Shown piece by piece: positions 6,096 through 6,409 of a stretch of DNA of 6,409 nucleotides. The notes under the pieces were generated by a model. That model saw only the letters and a program-made list of their open reading frames with translations. It searched no databases and had not been told where the DNA came from. The first letter of the stretch is position 1. Each line of letters opens with the position of its first letter. A program made the translations under genes and the position numbers. Source of the DNA: Peptostreptococcaceae bacterium (GTDB lineage Bacteria > Bacillota_A > Clostridia > Peptostreptococcales > Anaerovoracaceae); assembly GCA_016650135.1 (NCBI GenBank), contig JAENWH010000117.1:1-6409 (forward strand). The letters run 5' to 3'.

Positions 6096-6269
6096 TTAAT
6101 TGCACGTTACATCGTTGAATAACTTGATCCTGACAAAGTAAAGTTGGCACAAAATAATCATGAAAAATATATAAAACAGACTTAATTTGGTGGTTATAAC
6201 CTGTTTAAAATCAATAAGATTTTAATAGAATATGTATTATATATAAATGTCAAGTTAAAATTCCCCAAT
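6096..6269. other. Intergenic sequence with one AT-rich hairpin
   Basis: No gene is seen between the YwaF-like stop and the insertion-sequence end. The only structure is a perfect 8-base inverted repeat with a 5-base loop at 6205-6225 (TTAAAATC AATAA GATTTTAA). It has no G/C-rich stem or U-tract, so it is a poor candidate for a rho-independent terminator. Confidence 0.3.
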
Positions 6270-6409
6270 TGGGGGTGCGGACATTTTGTTGGACCTTAAA
6301 CGGCTAACCCTAGACTTATTCTATAGTCTAACGGACTCATTCCTCCAAGTGATAGCTTAATCCGTTTTTCAGCATACCACTTAATGTATAAATCAAGCTG
6401 TTCGACAAA
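6270..6409 (-). mobile_element. IS3-family (IS150-like) insertion sequence, one end only
   Basis: The sequence from about 6270 (TGGGGGTGCGGACATTTTGT) starts with the TG expected of IS3-family ends. It contains ATTTTGTTGGAC (6283-6294), which matches, from memory, the terminal repeat region of IS150. The transposase stop lies about 26 bases inside this end. The exact boundary is uncertain: TG dinucleotides at 6248 and 6275 are alternatives, and a 12-base palindrome CCCCAATTGGGG (6263-6274) straddles the proposed junction. The rest of the element lies beyond the right edge. Confidence 0.6.
6296..6409 (-). CDS. IS3-family transposase (OrfB, DDE), C-terminal fragment cut by the window edge
   Basis: The reverse strand from 6409 to the stop at 6298-6296 encodes 37 residues with no interruption, including YIKWYAEKRIKLSLGGMSPL followed by DYR. 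This is the conserved C-terminus of IS3/IS150 OrfB integrases, of the form YxxxYNxxRIKxxLxGMSPxxYR. The catalytic DDE core would lie to the right of the window. The fragment looks intact, so the element may be recent. It faces toward the YwaF-like gene. Confidence 0.85.
   Translation of the reverse strand, partial: FVEQLDLYIKWYAEKRIKLSLGGMSPLDYRISLGLAV

Overview
The window looks like chromosome of a Clostridia-class Firmicute, probably a Lachnospiraceae-type gut anaerobe. This rests on the clostridial style of the ThiC C-terminus, AGGAG-type ribosome binding sites, a TTG start behind a very strong Shine-Dalgarno, AT-rich codon use, and an IS3-family insertion sequence. No species can be named from the sequence alone.

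Layout, left to right. (1) Positions 1-516: the 3' part of thiC (thiamine pyrimidine synthesis), running in from the left edge. (2) About 541-1105: no intact gene. It starts with a decayed copy of the 3' end of an rlmD/rumA-type 23S rRNA uracil methyltransferase gene (VDMFP...SHIETVVLMSR). An unresolved, frameshifted coding remnant follows, with a weak resemblance to DUF3343. (3) Positions 1106-4596: a tight, very AT-rich three-gene operon on the + strand. It encodes a VTT/DedA-superfamily membrane protein (TVP38/TMEM64), a 727-residue two-domain membrane protein (extracytoplasmic calcineurin-phosphatase-like domain with its metal ligands lost, a membrane helix, then a cytoplasmic GT4 glycosyltransferase), and a DUF374-type lysophospholipid acyltransferase-like protein. 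(4) About 4700-5248: a second decayed rlmD 3'-end copy, in direct orientation with the first, then two short ORFs of unknown nature. (5) Positions 5349-6095: a polytopic YwaF/TIGR02206 protein of the TMEM164 superfamily, with a recognisable promoter and a clear ribosome binding site. (6) From about 6270 to the right edge, on the - strand: the end of an IS3-family (IS150-like) element with the C-terminus of its transposase.

Working together (inference): the three operon genes fit one membrane-lipid task. The glycosyltransferase resembles diacylglycerol glucosyltransferases, the DUF374 protein would acylate a lipid, and VTT proteins are known or suspected lipid flippases/scramblases. The separately transcribed YwaF-like protein belongs to a superfamily whose human member TMEM164 is a phospholipid acyltransferase. 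The most unusual points are the glycosyltransferase joined across the membrane to a dead-looking phosphatase domain, and the pair of rlmD-tail scars bracketing the operon. The 3' end of rlmD/rumA is a known landing site for integrative elements, so the operon may sit in cargo left by an old integration.
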